Source: Psychrilyobacter sp. (GTDB lineage Bacteria; Fusobacteriota; Fusobacteriia; Fusobacteriales; Fusobacteriaceae). Taken from it: 5,204 bases of DNA. The stretch spans positions 1 through 5,204 of the forward strand of contig JAUXGP010000140.1 of assembly GCA_030621995.1 (NCBI GenBank). The letters are read 5' to 3'. The notes below the pieces were generated by a model. It saw only the letters and a list, made by a program, of their open reading frames with translations, was not told the DNA's origin and did not search any database. Positions 1 to 5,204 of the stretch are shown piece after piece; within the stretch, counting starts at the first letter, position 1; each line of letters opens with the position of its first letter. A program made the translations under genes and the position numbers.

Positions 1-159
1 AGTGATATCATAAAATACTAACTCATCAGCTCCCATTTCATTATACAGTTTAGCAAGCTTCATAGGATCTTCCACATCTCTGACACCTTCAAATTTAACT
101 CCTTTAACTACTTTCCCGTCTCTCACATCAAGACACGGGATAATTCTCTTGGTTATCAT
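1..159 (-). CDS. hisF: Imidazole glycerol phosphate synthase cyclase subunit HisF, 5' part only
   Basis: This is the N-terminal 53 residues of HisF, starting [18 protein letters not shown] at the ATG at 159-157. The frame is open to base 1, so the gene is cut by the window edge, not broken. HisF is the (beta/alpha)8-barrel cyclase subunit. With ammonia from HisH it converts PRFAR to imidazole glycerol phosphate and AICAR in the cytoplasm. The first strand carries the family's catalytic acid, Asp11 in PCLDV, and the second carries [11 protein letters not shown], typical of HisF and different from HisA. The second catalytic Asp lies outside the window. The start is fixed by an AGGAGG site 5 nt upstream that overlaps the hisA stop codon. 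The hisA-hisF gap is 9 nt. I derived this frame directly from the sequence. The identification is firm from the N-terminal motif and the operon position. Confidence 0.96.
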   Translation of the reverse strand, partial: MITKRIIPCLDVRDGKVVKGVKFEGVRDVEDPMKLAKLYNEMGADELVFYDIT

Positions 160-164
160 AATTA

Positions 165-170
165 CCTCCT
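165..170 (-). promoter_or_regulatory. hisF ribosome-binding site overlapping the hisA stop
   Basis: A perfect AGGAGG on the minus strand, 5 nt before the hisF ATG, shares bases with the hisA TAG stop (TAGGAGG). It sets the hisF start. It also means ribosomes ending hisA cover the hisF initiation site, so the two genes are probably coupled. Confidence 0.85.
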
Positions 171-867
171 ACAATACTTCCTCCAGCTTGATATTTCCCA
201 AGTAGATAGCCTTTCCAATAATAGCACCGTAAATATCTGCTTTTTTCAGAGTATCAATATCTTTTAAACTACTTACCCCACCGGAAGCTATTACATCGAT
301 TCCCAGTTTATTAATTTTTTCATATGCTGTAAAATTCGGACCTGCCATCATCCCGTCTTTTGAGATATCTGTGTAAATTATAGTTTTTACCCCGCTTTCT
401 ATTAGTGATCTGCATAAGTCAAAAGCATCTATACTGCTTTCTTCCACCCATCCATTTGTGGCTGCCTTGCCATTTTTTTCATCCACAGATACGGCAATCT
501 TTTCACCATATTTACTTACAAGTTTTTTAAGAAGTTCTGGATTTTCTATAGCTGCTGTTCCTAATATAATTCTATTTATACCCAAGTTTAAAAGCATTTC
601 AGCTGTCTCCAGGGTTCTGATACCTCCCCCCAGCTGGAGCTTAACGTTGACAGTTTCTCTTATTTTTTTTATTACATCAAGATTTTTATTTACCCCATCT
701 TTGGCACCGTCTAGATCTACTAGATGAATCCACTCTGCTCCTTTTTCTTCAAATTCTTTTGCTACTCTCCAAGGTTTATCAGAAAAAATATCAATTCTGT
801 TGAAATCTCCCTTGCTGAGTCTCACTGCTTTTCCATCTTTTAGGTCTATTGCTGGAAAAATTATCAT
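169..867 (-). CDS. hisA: ProFAR isomerase HisA
   Basis: HisA, 1-(5-phosphoribosyl)-5-[(5-phosphoribosylamino)methylideneamino]imidazole-4-carboxamide isomerase, 232 aa, slightly under the usual 235-250. It performs the Amadori rearrangement of ProFAR to PRFAR, the substrate of HisH-HisF. The (beta/alpha)8-barrel shows its internal half-barrel duplication. Asp8 in FPAIDLKDG and Asp129 in VSVDEKNG are the expected catalytic acids. Phosphate-binding loops are GGGIR (80-84) and SGGVSS (195-200), with [14 protein letters not shown] (165-178) between them. Both ends look complete. The ATG overlaps the hisH stop by 4 nt (ATGA), and a GGGGAG ribosome site sits 8 nt upstream inside hisH. The nearby hisF rules out confusion with that paralogue: the FPAID start and the VDLDGA segment (50-55) are HisA-type. 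A dual HisA/TrpF (PriA) role is unlikely given the low-GC setting but is not excluded. Confidence 0.98.
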   Translation of the reverse strand: MIIFPAIDLKDGKAVRLSKGDFNRIDIFSDKPWRVAKEFEEKGAEWIHLVDLDGAKDGVNKNLDVIKKIRETVNVKLQLGGGIRTLETAEMLLNLGINRIILGTAAIENPELLKKLVSKYGEKIAVSVDEKNGKAATNGWVEESSIDAFDLCRSLIESGVKTIIYTDISKDGMMAGPNFTAYEKINKLGIDVIASGGVSSLKDIDTLKKADIYGAIIGKAIYLGNIKLEEVL

Positions 868-1478
868 TTTATCATCTCCCCAAATGCTTTTAATAGTTTT
901 AGTCCTGTGCTGCTGCTTTTTTCAGGGTGGAACTGCATACCCATTATATTTTTATGTCCCACTACTCCTGGAACCTCTATACCGTATTCACTGGATGCGA
1001 GGATATCTTCATCGGTTCCGCAGGCAAAATAACTATGTACGTAATAAACAAATTCATTTTCCCCAAGGTATTTAAAAAGAGGAGAATCCTGTTTTATGTT
1101 AAGTTTATTCCATCCCATATGAGGAATTTTTAAATCTTTTGATATATAAGGTTTAAGTGATCTAACCTCACCTTCAAGTAATCCAAGTCCTTTATATTCA
1201 CCATCTTCGAAATTTTTTTCATAGAGGAGCTGCATCCCTAAACAGATCCCCAGAAGAGGTTTACCATCTGCTGCACATTTTTTTATGAGAGGAATGAGTC
1301 CTGTATCCTCGAGGCTTTTTACAGCATCCCTGAAGGCTCCCACCCCTGGAAGGATTATTCCGTCAGCGTTTTTTATCACCTCAGGGTCAGCAGTAAGAAT
1401 ATTTTCTATTTTTAATTTATTTAGTGCACTCATCACCGAATGGATATTTCCAACACCATAATCTATAATTGCGATCAT
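864..1478 (-). CDS. hisH: Imidazole glycerol phosphate synthase glutaminase subunit HisH
   Basis: HisH, 204 aa, normal length for the family (about 195-210). It is a class I glutamine amidotransferase that hydrolyses glutamine and channels ammonia through the HisF barrel for IGP formation. The start is IAIIDYGVGNIHSV. The oxyanion-strand motif PGVG is at 44-47. The nucleophile Cys79 sits in LLGICLGMQLL, and His184 and Glu186 in GMQFHPEKSS complete the triad. KIPHMGWNKL (117-126) is a further HisH signature. The ATG lies 2 nt after the hisB stop, with AAAGGAG about 10 nt upstream inside the last hisB codons. It overlaps hisA by 4 nt. It is separated from its partner hisF by hisA, so the H-A-F block codes for the complex and for the enzyme that feeds it. 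Nothing suggests an anthranilate or PdxT-type amidotransferase instead. Confidence 0.98.
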   Translation of the reverse strand: MIAIIDYGVGNIHSVMSALNKLKIENILTADPEVIKNADGIILPGVGAFRDAVKSLEDTGLIPLIKKCAADGKPLLGICLGMQLLYEKNFEDGEYKGLGLLEGEVRSLKPYISKDLKIPHMGWNKLNIKQDSPLFKYLGENEFVYYVHSYFACGTDEDILASSEYGIEVPGVVGHKNIMGMQFHPEKSSSTGLKLLKAFGEMIK

Positions 1479-1480
1479 CT

Positions 1481-2065
1481 CTATATCACTCCTTTTGTAG
1501 AAGGGATCTCCCCTTTTATTCTTTCGTCTATGGTCACAGCCTGATCCAATGCTCTGGCTACACCTTTAAATATACTCTCGATAATATGGTGAGTGTTGTC
1601 TCCGTGGATTAACTTTATATGAAGGGTGATTTGAGCATTTCTTACAAAGGCCCAGAAAAATTCTTTCACCATTTCACTCTCCATATCCCCCACTTTCTTG
1701 TCAGGGATAGGGTCCATGTGGAGATATGCCCTCCCACTAATGTCAAGTGCAGTAAGTGTAAGAGTTTCATCCATTGGCAGATAAAAACTGCCGTACCTTT
1801 TGATACCTTTCATGTCACCCAGTGCTTCCCTGAACGCCCTGCCAAGTACTATACCGGCATCCTCCACTGAATGATGGCAGTCGATATAGGTATCACCTTT
1901 TATTTTTAGATTTATATCAAAGAGTCCGTGTCTTGTAAAAAGTTCCATCATGTGATCGAAAAACCCTACTCCCGTTGAGATCTCATATTTCCCTGTTCCT
2001 TCTAAATTCAGTTCCAGTTCTATGTCGGTTTCCTTTGTCCTTCTTTTTATTGTGCTTGTTCTCAT
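1481..2065 (-). CDS. hisB: Imidazole glycerol phosphate dehydratase HisB (monofunctional)
   Basis: IGP dehydratase, 194 aa, matching the monofunctional family length of about 190-200. It converts imidazole glycerol phosphate to imidazole acetol phosphate using bound metal, usually Mn2+. The repeated half-domain fold is shown by two HHxxE metal motifs: CHHSVEDAG (His64, His65, Glu68) and THHIIESIFKG (His159, His160, Glu163). FFDHMMELFTRHG (35-47) adds His38. The C-terminal STKG (189-192) is the conserved phosphate-contacting tail. It lacks the N-terminal HAD phosphatase domain of the enterobacterial bifunctional HisB, so histidinol phosphate must be dephosphorylated by another protein, for example a PHP-type HisK, not seen here. 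The ATG is 2 nt beyond the hisC stop. Its SD, GGGGGTG, is formed by the last two hisC sense codons. Confidence 0.98.
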   Translation of the reverse strand: MRTSTIKRRTKETDIELELNLEGTGKYEISTGVGFFDHMMELFTRHGLFDINLKIKGDTYIDCHHSVEDAGIVLGRAFREALGDMKGIKRYGSFYLPMDETLTLTALDISGRAYLHMDPIPDKKVGDMESEMVKEFFWAFVRNAQITLHIKLIHGDNTHHIIESIFKGVARALDQAVTIDERIKGEIPSTKGVI

Positions 2066-2067
2066 AA

Positions 2068-3117
2068 TTACACCCCCATTATCTGATCTATATTTTTTAC
2101 TAAAATTTCCATTTCTTCTTTTGTTCCAATGGAAATTCTTAAATAACCATCTATTAAAGTCTTTTTAAAATACCTCACAAGTATCTTTCTTGCCTTTAAT
2201 TTTTTATACATATTTTCGGCATCTTCTAATTTTACAAAAATAAAATTTGCCTTGGAAGGGAGGAAGTCTATACCTCTTATTTTAAGTTCTGACATTGTCC
2301 ATTCCCTGTTTTTTATTATCTCGTCGCAGGTATATTCAAAATAATCTTTATCCTCTATGGCAGCCTTTCCTGCAGCCTGGGCTAACCTGTCCAGGGGGTA
2401 TGAATTAAAAGAATCCTTTACTCTCATAAGTCCCTCGATAAGTTTCGCATTACCAATAGCGAACCCTATTCTCATTCCAGCTAGGGATCTTGATTTTGAA
2501 AATGTTTGTATAATCAGTAGATTTTTATATTTACCGGTTAGTTCTACTGCAGATTTACCACCAAAATCTATGTAGGCTTCGTCTACGACTACAAGGTTAT
2601 TAGGGTTATTTATTAAAATTTCCTCAATGGCATCTAGGTTCATTCCTATACCTGTAGGAGCATTTGGATTTGGAAAGATTATATTCCCGTCCAGACTTAA
2701 ATATGGATTTATATCTATCTCTAATTTTTTATTTAGAGGAATAGTCTGGCAGTTTATCTCATATAATTTGCAGTAAACAGGATAAAAACTGTATGTAATA
2801 TTTGGAAAATAAAGTTTCTTATCTTTGAAAAATGCCATAAAGGCATGAGCAAGGACTTCATCCGAGCCATTTCCAATAAAAACATTATTTGTTTCTATTC
2901 CGTAAAAATTTGCAATAGAATTTTTTAATTCACTACTCTCAGGATCGGGATATTTTTTAAGTTGGGATCCCACACATTTTTTTATTTTTTCAATAACTTT
3001 TGGAGATGGCGGAAAAGGATTTTCATTGGTATTGAGCTTTATTATTCCAGTTTTATTCAGCTGCTCTCCCGGTATATAAGGTGTCAACGTTTGGGTGATT
3101 TTGCTCCAAAATTTCAT
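2068..3117 (-). CDS. hisC: Histidinol-phosphate aminotransferase HisC
   Basis: HisC, 349 aa, a fold-type I PLP aminotransferase of normal length (about 340-370). It transfers the amino group of glutamate to imidazole acetol phosphate, giving histidinol phosphate. Visible parts are LNTNENPFPPSP (28-39), KKYPDPE (54-60), GNGSDEVL (82-89), VDEAYIDF (178-185, Asp179 contacting the PLP ring nitrogen), TFSKSRSLAGMRIG (205-218, Schiff-base Lys208 and phosphate-binding Arg216) and YLRISIG (325-331, carboxylate-binding Arg327). The motif usually reading NPNNPTG is NPNAPTG here (150-156). I recall this variant from other HisC proteins and take it as natural. The gene reads by eye as more A/T- and Lys/Asn/Ile-rich than hisB. 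It begins 2 nt after hisD and ends 2 nt before hisB. Position and motifs favour HisC over other aminotransferases; some activity on aromatic substrates is possible. Confidence 0.97.
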   Translation of the reverse strand: MKFWSKITQTLTPYIPGEQLNKTGIIKLNTNENPFPPSPKVIEKIKKCVGSQLKKYPDPESSELKNSIANFYGIETNNVFIGNGSDEVLAHAFMAFFKDKKLYFPNITYSFYPVYCKLYEINCQTIPLNKKLEIDINPYLSLDGNIIFPNPNAPTGIGMNLDAIEEILINNPNNLVVVDEAYIDFGGKSAVELTGKYKNLLIIQTFSKSRSLAGMRIGFAIGNAKLIEGLMRVKDSFNSYPLDRLAQAAGKAAIEDKDYFEYTCDEIIKNREWTMSELKIRGIDFLPSKANFIFVKLEDAENMYKKLKARKILVRYFKKTLIDGYLRISIGTKEEMEILVKNIDQIMGV

Positions 3118-3119
3118 AA

Positions 3120-4403
3120 TTATTCCTCCTCAAACCTAATCCTAATAGAATTACTGTGAGCCGTCAGTCCCTCACTTTCCGAGATATCTAATATGATATC
3201 TTTTACTTCTTTTAGTGCTTCCTTGGAATAGTATATTACTGAAGTTTTCTTTATAAAATCATCGACTGAAAGGGGGGATGAAAATTTTGAAGTTCCGTTT
3301 GTTGGGAGTGTATGATTTGGTCCAGCATAGTAGTCTCCCAAAGGTTCTGGAGTGTTTTCCCCTACAAATATTGCTCCGGCATTTTTAATTGAGTTTATAT
3401 AAAGGAATGGTTCAGCTACCATAAGTTCTAAATGTTCTGTAGCTATGTCGTTGGCTATATCGATGGCTTCATTCAAATCCTTTGTAACTATAATCCTTCC
3501 ATAGTTTTCTAAAGATTTTTCTGCTATCTCTCGCTTGCTTAGTTTAACTAGTTGGATATCCACCTCTTTTGATACTGCATCTGCTAATTTCATGCAGGGA
3601 GTTATAAGTACAGAGGAAGCCAATTCATCATGTTCTGCCTGGGATAATAGATCGGCTGCTATATATTTAGGGTTTGCATTCTCGTCGGCTATAATAAGTA
3701 TCTCACTTGGACCTGCTATCATATCAATATCCACTATTCCATATACCTGCTTTTTAGCCAAAGCTACGTAAATATTACCTGGTCCTGTTATCTTGTATAC
3801 TTTTGGGATAGTTTCGGTTCCATATGCCAGTGCGGCTATTCCTTGAGATCCTCCTACTTTGAATATCCTATCAACACCTGCTATTTTTGCAGCCACCAAA
3901 ATATTGTCCATAATCTCACCATTTTTTTTAGGAGGAGTTACCATCACTAGATCTTCTACACCTGCGACCTTTGCAGGAATAGCATTCATGAGCACTGTAG
4001 ATGGATAGGGCGACTTGCCGCCGGGAATATATATTCCTACCTTTTCGATTGGATTTATTAATTGTCCGGTTATCCTTCCCTTTAATGTATTGTCCATGAA
4101 TGAATTTCTTTTTTGCTTTTCGTGAAAACTTCTAATACTGTCCGCTGCTTTTATGAGAGATTTTTTAAGATATTCAGGGGTTCTATCCCAAGCTCTGTTT
4201 ATTTCATCTGAAGTGACCTCCATATTATCTAACTTTGTACCGTCAAACTTTGCAGTATATTCAAGGACTGCACTGTCTCCATTTTCCTTTACATTTTTTA
4301 CTATTTCTTCTACAGTAATGTTAATATCTTTATAGTCAAGATCACCCCTTGAGAGTATCTCAGACTTAATGGCATCATATTGTGAACTTTTAAGTATTTT
4401 CAT
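3120..4403 (-). CDS. hisD: Histidinol dehydrogenase HisD
   Basis: HisD, 427 aa, the family's usual length. It is a homodimeric zinc enzyme that oxidises L-histidinol to L-histidine in two NAD-dependent steps, the last of the pathway. The Gly-rich segments VGIYIPGGKSPYPS (122-135) and KVGGSQGIAALAYGTE (182-197) are present, as is TGPGNIYV (206-213), followed by the IDMIAGPSE signature (226-234). Expected zinc ligands are Gln255 and His258 in SQAEHDE, Asp357 in LGDYYAGPNH and His416 in GLTAHSNS. The catalytic pair is Glu323-His324 in ATEHLE. All are present, so the enzyme should be active. Its ATG shares one base with the hisG stop (TAATG), and its SD is formed by the last hisG codons. Its own final codons, GAG GAG GAA, form the hisC SD. 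Confidence 0.99.
   Translation of the reverse strand: MKILKSSQYDAIKSEILSRGDLDYKDINITVEEIVKNVKENGDSAVLEYTAKFDGTKLDNMEVTSDEINRAWDRTPEYLKKSLIKAADSIRSFHEKQKRNSFMDNTLKGRITGQLINPIEKVGIYIPGGKSPYPSTVLMNAIPAKVAGVEDLVMVTPPKKNGEIMDNILVAAKIAGVDRIFKVGGSQGIAALAYGTETIPKVYKITGPGNIYVALAKKQVYGIVDIDMIAGPSEILIIADENANPKYIAADLLSQAEHDELASSVLITPCMKLADAVSKEVDIQLVKLSKREIAEKSLENYGRIIVTKDLNEAIDIANDIATEHLELMVAEPFLYINSIKNAGAIFVGENTPEPLGDYYAGPNHTLPTNGTSKFSSPLSVDDFIKKTSVIYYSKEALKEVKDIILDISESEGLTAHSNSIRIRFEEE
3123..3131 (-). promoter_or_regulatory. hisC ribosome-binding site formed by the last hisD codons
   Basis: The minus-strand GAGGAGGAA is both the last three sense codons of hisD (Glu-Glu-Glu) and a strong SD for hisC, 5 nt before its ATG. 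It supports the hisC start and coupling to hisD translation. Confidence 0.8.
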
Positions 4404-5023
4404 TAAAGCTCCTCCCTTATATTCTCAAGTATTTTTTCTATAGTTTCATTTTTAAATTTATAGCTTACCTTGTTAACAATTATTCTTGCACTGATATCCT
4501 CTAACTTTTCTATAATCTCCAAATTATTTTCTTTCAGTGTGGCACCAGTTTCTACTATATCCACTATAGCATCCGAAAGTCCCACTATAGGAGCCAGCTC
4601 CACAGAACCATTTAGTTTTATTAGCTCAACCTTTCTTTCTACTTTTTCAAAATGCTTTCTGGCATAATTAATATATTTTGTAGCTATTTTTATGGTCCTG
4701 TTGCCATTATATTTCCATCCCCTTGGTGCAGCTATGGCAAAGTAACAGCTGCCAAATCCAAGATCCAGCATATCATAGACATCTGCCTCGCTTTCCATGA
4801 GTACATCGACCCCGGATATTCCTATATCTGCAATACCTTTTTCCACATATACAGGTACATCACTTGGTTTTACCCAAAAATATCTCACTTGGTTTTCTTC
4901 GCTTGTAAATACAAGCTTCCTGCCTTCCTCTTCCAGTTCCTGACACGAATAACCTATCTTTTTCAAAAGATCGTATGATTTTTTCCCCAATCTGCCCTTA
5001 GGCAGCGCTATATTTATATACAT
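4403..5023 (-). CDS. hisG: ATP phosphoribosyltransferase catalytic subunit HisG, short form
   Basis: HisG, 206 aa, the first and committed step: ATP plus PRPP gives phosphoribosyl-ATP. The start is YINIALPKGRL. A periplasmic-binding-protein-like fold is indicated by DVPVYVEKGIADIGISGVD (55-73). The ATP-PRT signature runs from Glu142 to Leu163, with Gly148, Asp155 and the PRPP-binding VETGATL (157-163). The protein stops soon after, so it lacks the C-terminal ACT-like histidine-binding domain of long HisG (about 290 aa). Short HisG proteins work as a hetero-octamer with HisZ, a catalytically dead HisRS-like regulator needed for activity and histidine feedback. No hisZ is visible in the 181 bp upstream, so it should lie elsewhere. 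The ATG has a perfect AGGAGG 7 nt upstream. It is the first his gene in the window and overlaps hisD by 1 nt. Confidence 0.98.
   Translation of the reverse strand: MYINIALPKGRLGKKSYDLLKKIGYSCQELEEEGRKLVFTSEENQVRYFWVKPSDVPVYVEKGIADIGISGVDVLMESEADVYDMLDLGFGSCYFAIAAPRGWKYNGNRTIKIATKYINYARKHFEKVERKVELIKLNGSVELAPIVGLSDAIVDIVETGATLKENNLEIIEKLEDISARIIVNKVSYKFKNETIEKILENIREEL
4409..4416 (-). promoter_or_regulatory. hisD ribosome-binding site formed by the last hisG codons
   Basis: The minus-strand GGGAGGAG, made by the Arg-Glu-Glu codons near the hisG end, lies 5 nt from the hisD ATG. With the TAATG stop-start overlap it points to termination-reinitiation coupling of hisG and hisD. Confidence 0.8.
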
Positions 5024-5030
5024 GATATGT

Positions 5031-5036
5031 CCTCCT
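5031..5036 (-). promoter_or_regulatory. hisG ribosome-binding site
   Basis: A perfect AGGAGG 7 nt before the hisG ATG fixes the start. It is the only SD in the operon that is not inside an upstream coding sequence or its stop codon. Confidence 0.88.
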
Positions 5037-5083
5037 AAAAATACTGAATTATCGAATATTTTTCTTTGAGCTCCTCGGGAGAT

Positions 5084-5096
5084 GTTTATGGTAAAC
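5084..5096. repeat. Small inverted repeat in the hisG leader
   Basis: A perfect 5-bp inverted repeat with a 3-nt loop (GTTTA-TGG-TAAAC on the plus strand). Another small one, CTCC-TCG-GGAG, lies beside it at 5071-5081. Both would sit in the hisG 5' untranslated RNA. They are short, have no following U-run and do not look like terminators. Confidence 0.3.
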
Positions 5097-5144
5097 TAAA
5101 AAGACAGCACAGTTGCAAAGTAAAATGTCAGCGTTTTAGCAATA

Positions 5145-5173
5145 AATAAAAAAAGACCATTGACACATATCAA
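5145..5173 (-). promoter_or_regulatory. Candidate his operon promoter (weak match)
   Basis: On the minus strand TTGATA (5173-5168), a 17-nt spacer and TTTATT (5150-5145) match the sigma-70/sigma-A consensus at 5 of 6 and 4 of 6 positions. Transcription would start near 5138, giving a leader of about 115 nt before hisG. It is the best match I found in the 181 bp upstream, but the -10 is poor. A promoter further upstream, beyond the window, is possible. Confidence 0.35.
5160..5173. repeat. Imperfect palindrome over the back-to-back -35 boxes
   Basis: The 14-bp TTGACACATATCAA is symmetric at five of its seven base pairs (TTGA and TCAA arms plus an inner A-T pair). It covers the -35 elements of both candidate promoters. 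It could be an operator for a dimeric repressor, or only a result of two TTGAYA boxes facing each other. I cannot assign a regulator. Confidence 0.3.
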
Positions 5174-5189
5174 ATTACACTCTAATAAT
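5160..5189 (+). promoter_or_regulatory. Candidate divergent promoter pointing out of the window
   Basis: On the plus strand a perfect TTGACA -35 (5160-5165), an 18-nt spacer and AATAAT (5184-5189, 5 of 6) make a good sigma-70/sigma-A promoter, with a start expected near 5196. It would drive a gene to the right, beyond base 5204. Its -35 lies 2 bp from the -35 of the candidate his promoter, so the two would be back to back. In AT-rich DNA such matches occur by chance, but the full TTGACA and good spacing raise it above background. Confidence 0.45.
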
Positions 5190-5204
5190 TTAAGTGACTA
5201 AACT

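Noticed and set aside
924..936. Plus-strand AGGGTGGAACTGC, close to the T-box core AGGGTGGNACCGCG
   Set aside because: It is the complement of the hisH codons for the MQFHPE active-site motif, lies deep inside a coding region, and has no T-box stems or terminator around it. It is a coincidence.
2963..2972. Perfect 10-bp palindrome TGGGATCCCA in hisC
   Set aside because: It falls in ordinary codons of the VGSQL region and is isolated, with no promoter or repeat family around it.
3922..3929. Run of eight A on the coding strand in hisD, with another at 663-670 in hisA, as possible slippage sites
   Set aside because: Both encode Lys/Asn or Lys/Ile stretches in frame, the proteins are full length without shifting, and such runs are common in AT-rich genomes.
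4652..4978. Plus-strand open frame of 108 codons opposite hisG, and other shorter plus-strand frames across the window
   Set aside because: They lie antisense to well-identified his genes and show no recognisable domain. They look like shadows of the minus-strand coding frames.
5128..5160. Ten-codon minus-strand frame (MVFFYLLLKR) upstream of hisG as a possible leader peptide
   Set aside because: It contains no His codon, has no clear SD, and starts upstream of the candidate his transcription start, so it is not a histidine attenuator peptide.
5024..5171. A 7-bp inverted repeat, GATATGT at 5024-5030 and ACATATC at 5165-5171
   Set aside because: The halves are over 130 bp apart and the distal one would lie upstream of the candidate transcription start. 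A match of this length is expected by chance in AT-rich DNA.
5144..5173. TTGATATGTGTCAA followed by a T-run on the minus strand as a possible terminator
   Set aside because: The stem is only 4-5 weak pairs, with no GC-rich core. It does not meet the form of an intrinsic terminator.

Overview
The window holds most of a histidine biosynthesis operon read on the minus strand. In transcription order (high to low coordinate) it is hisG, hisD, hisC, hisB, hisH, hisA and the first 53 codons of hisF, which runs off the left edge. The base composition is AT-rich, the Shine-Dalgarno (SD) sites are strong (AGGAGG or GGAG type), HisG is the short form and HisB is monofunctional. Together these suggest a low-GC anaerobe of the Clostridia/Firmicutes or Fusobacteriota kind. 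The sequence alone does not separate those groups.

Layout: 5024-5204 is a 181-bp non-coding region. It holds the hisG ribosome-binding site, a candidate his promoter and a better-looking promoter pointing right, out of the window. Positions 1-5023 are almost wholly coding. The junctions are hisG/hisD 1-nt overlap (TAATG), hisD/hisC, hisC/hisB and hisB/hisH 2-nt gaps, hisH/hisA 4-nt overlap (ATGA), and hisA/hisF 9-nt gap. This spacing implies one mRNA with translational coupling.

Pathway: HisG (with a HisZ partner not seen here) joins ATP and PRPP. HisI/HisE functions, expected elsewhere, then make ProFAR. HisA isomerises ProFAR to PRFAR. HisH and HisF form the glutamine-dependent synthase giving imidazole glycerol phosphate and AICAR. 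HisB dehydrates IGP, HisC transaminates imidazole acetol phosphate, and HisD oxidises histidinol to histidine. Not in the window are hisZ, hisI/hisE, the histidinol-phosphate phosphatase and the rest of hisF.

All the enzymes look intact, with the main family motifs I looked for present; HisC carries one variant motif. I found no mobile element, CRISPR array, RNA gene or new gene system. The points worth a second look are modest: the regulatory region upstream of hisG, the missing hisZ next to a short hisG, the HisC cofactor-motif variant, and SD sites built into the 3' codons of upstream genes.
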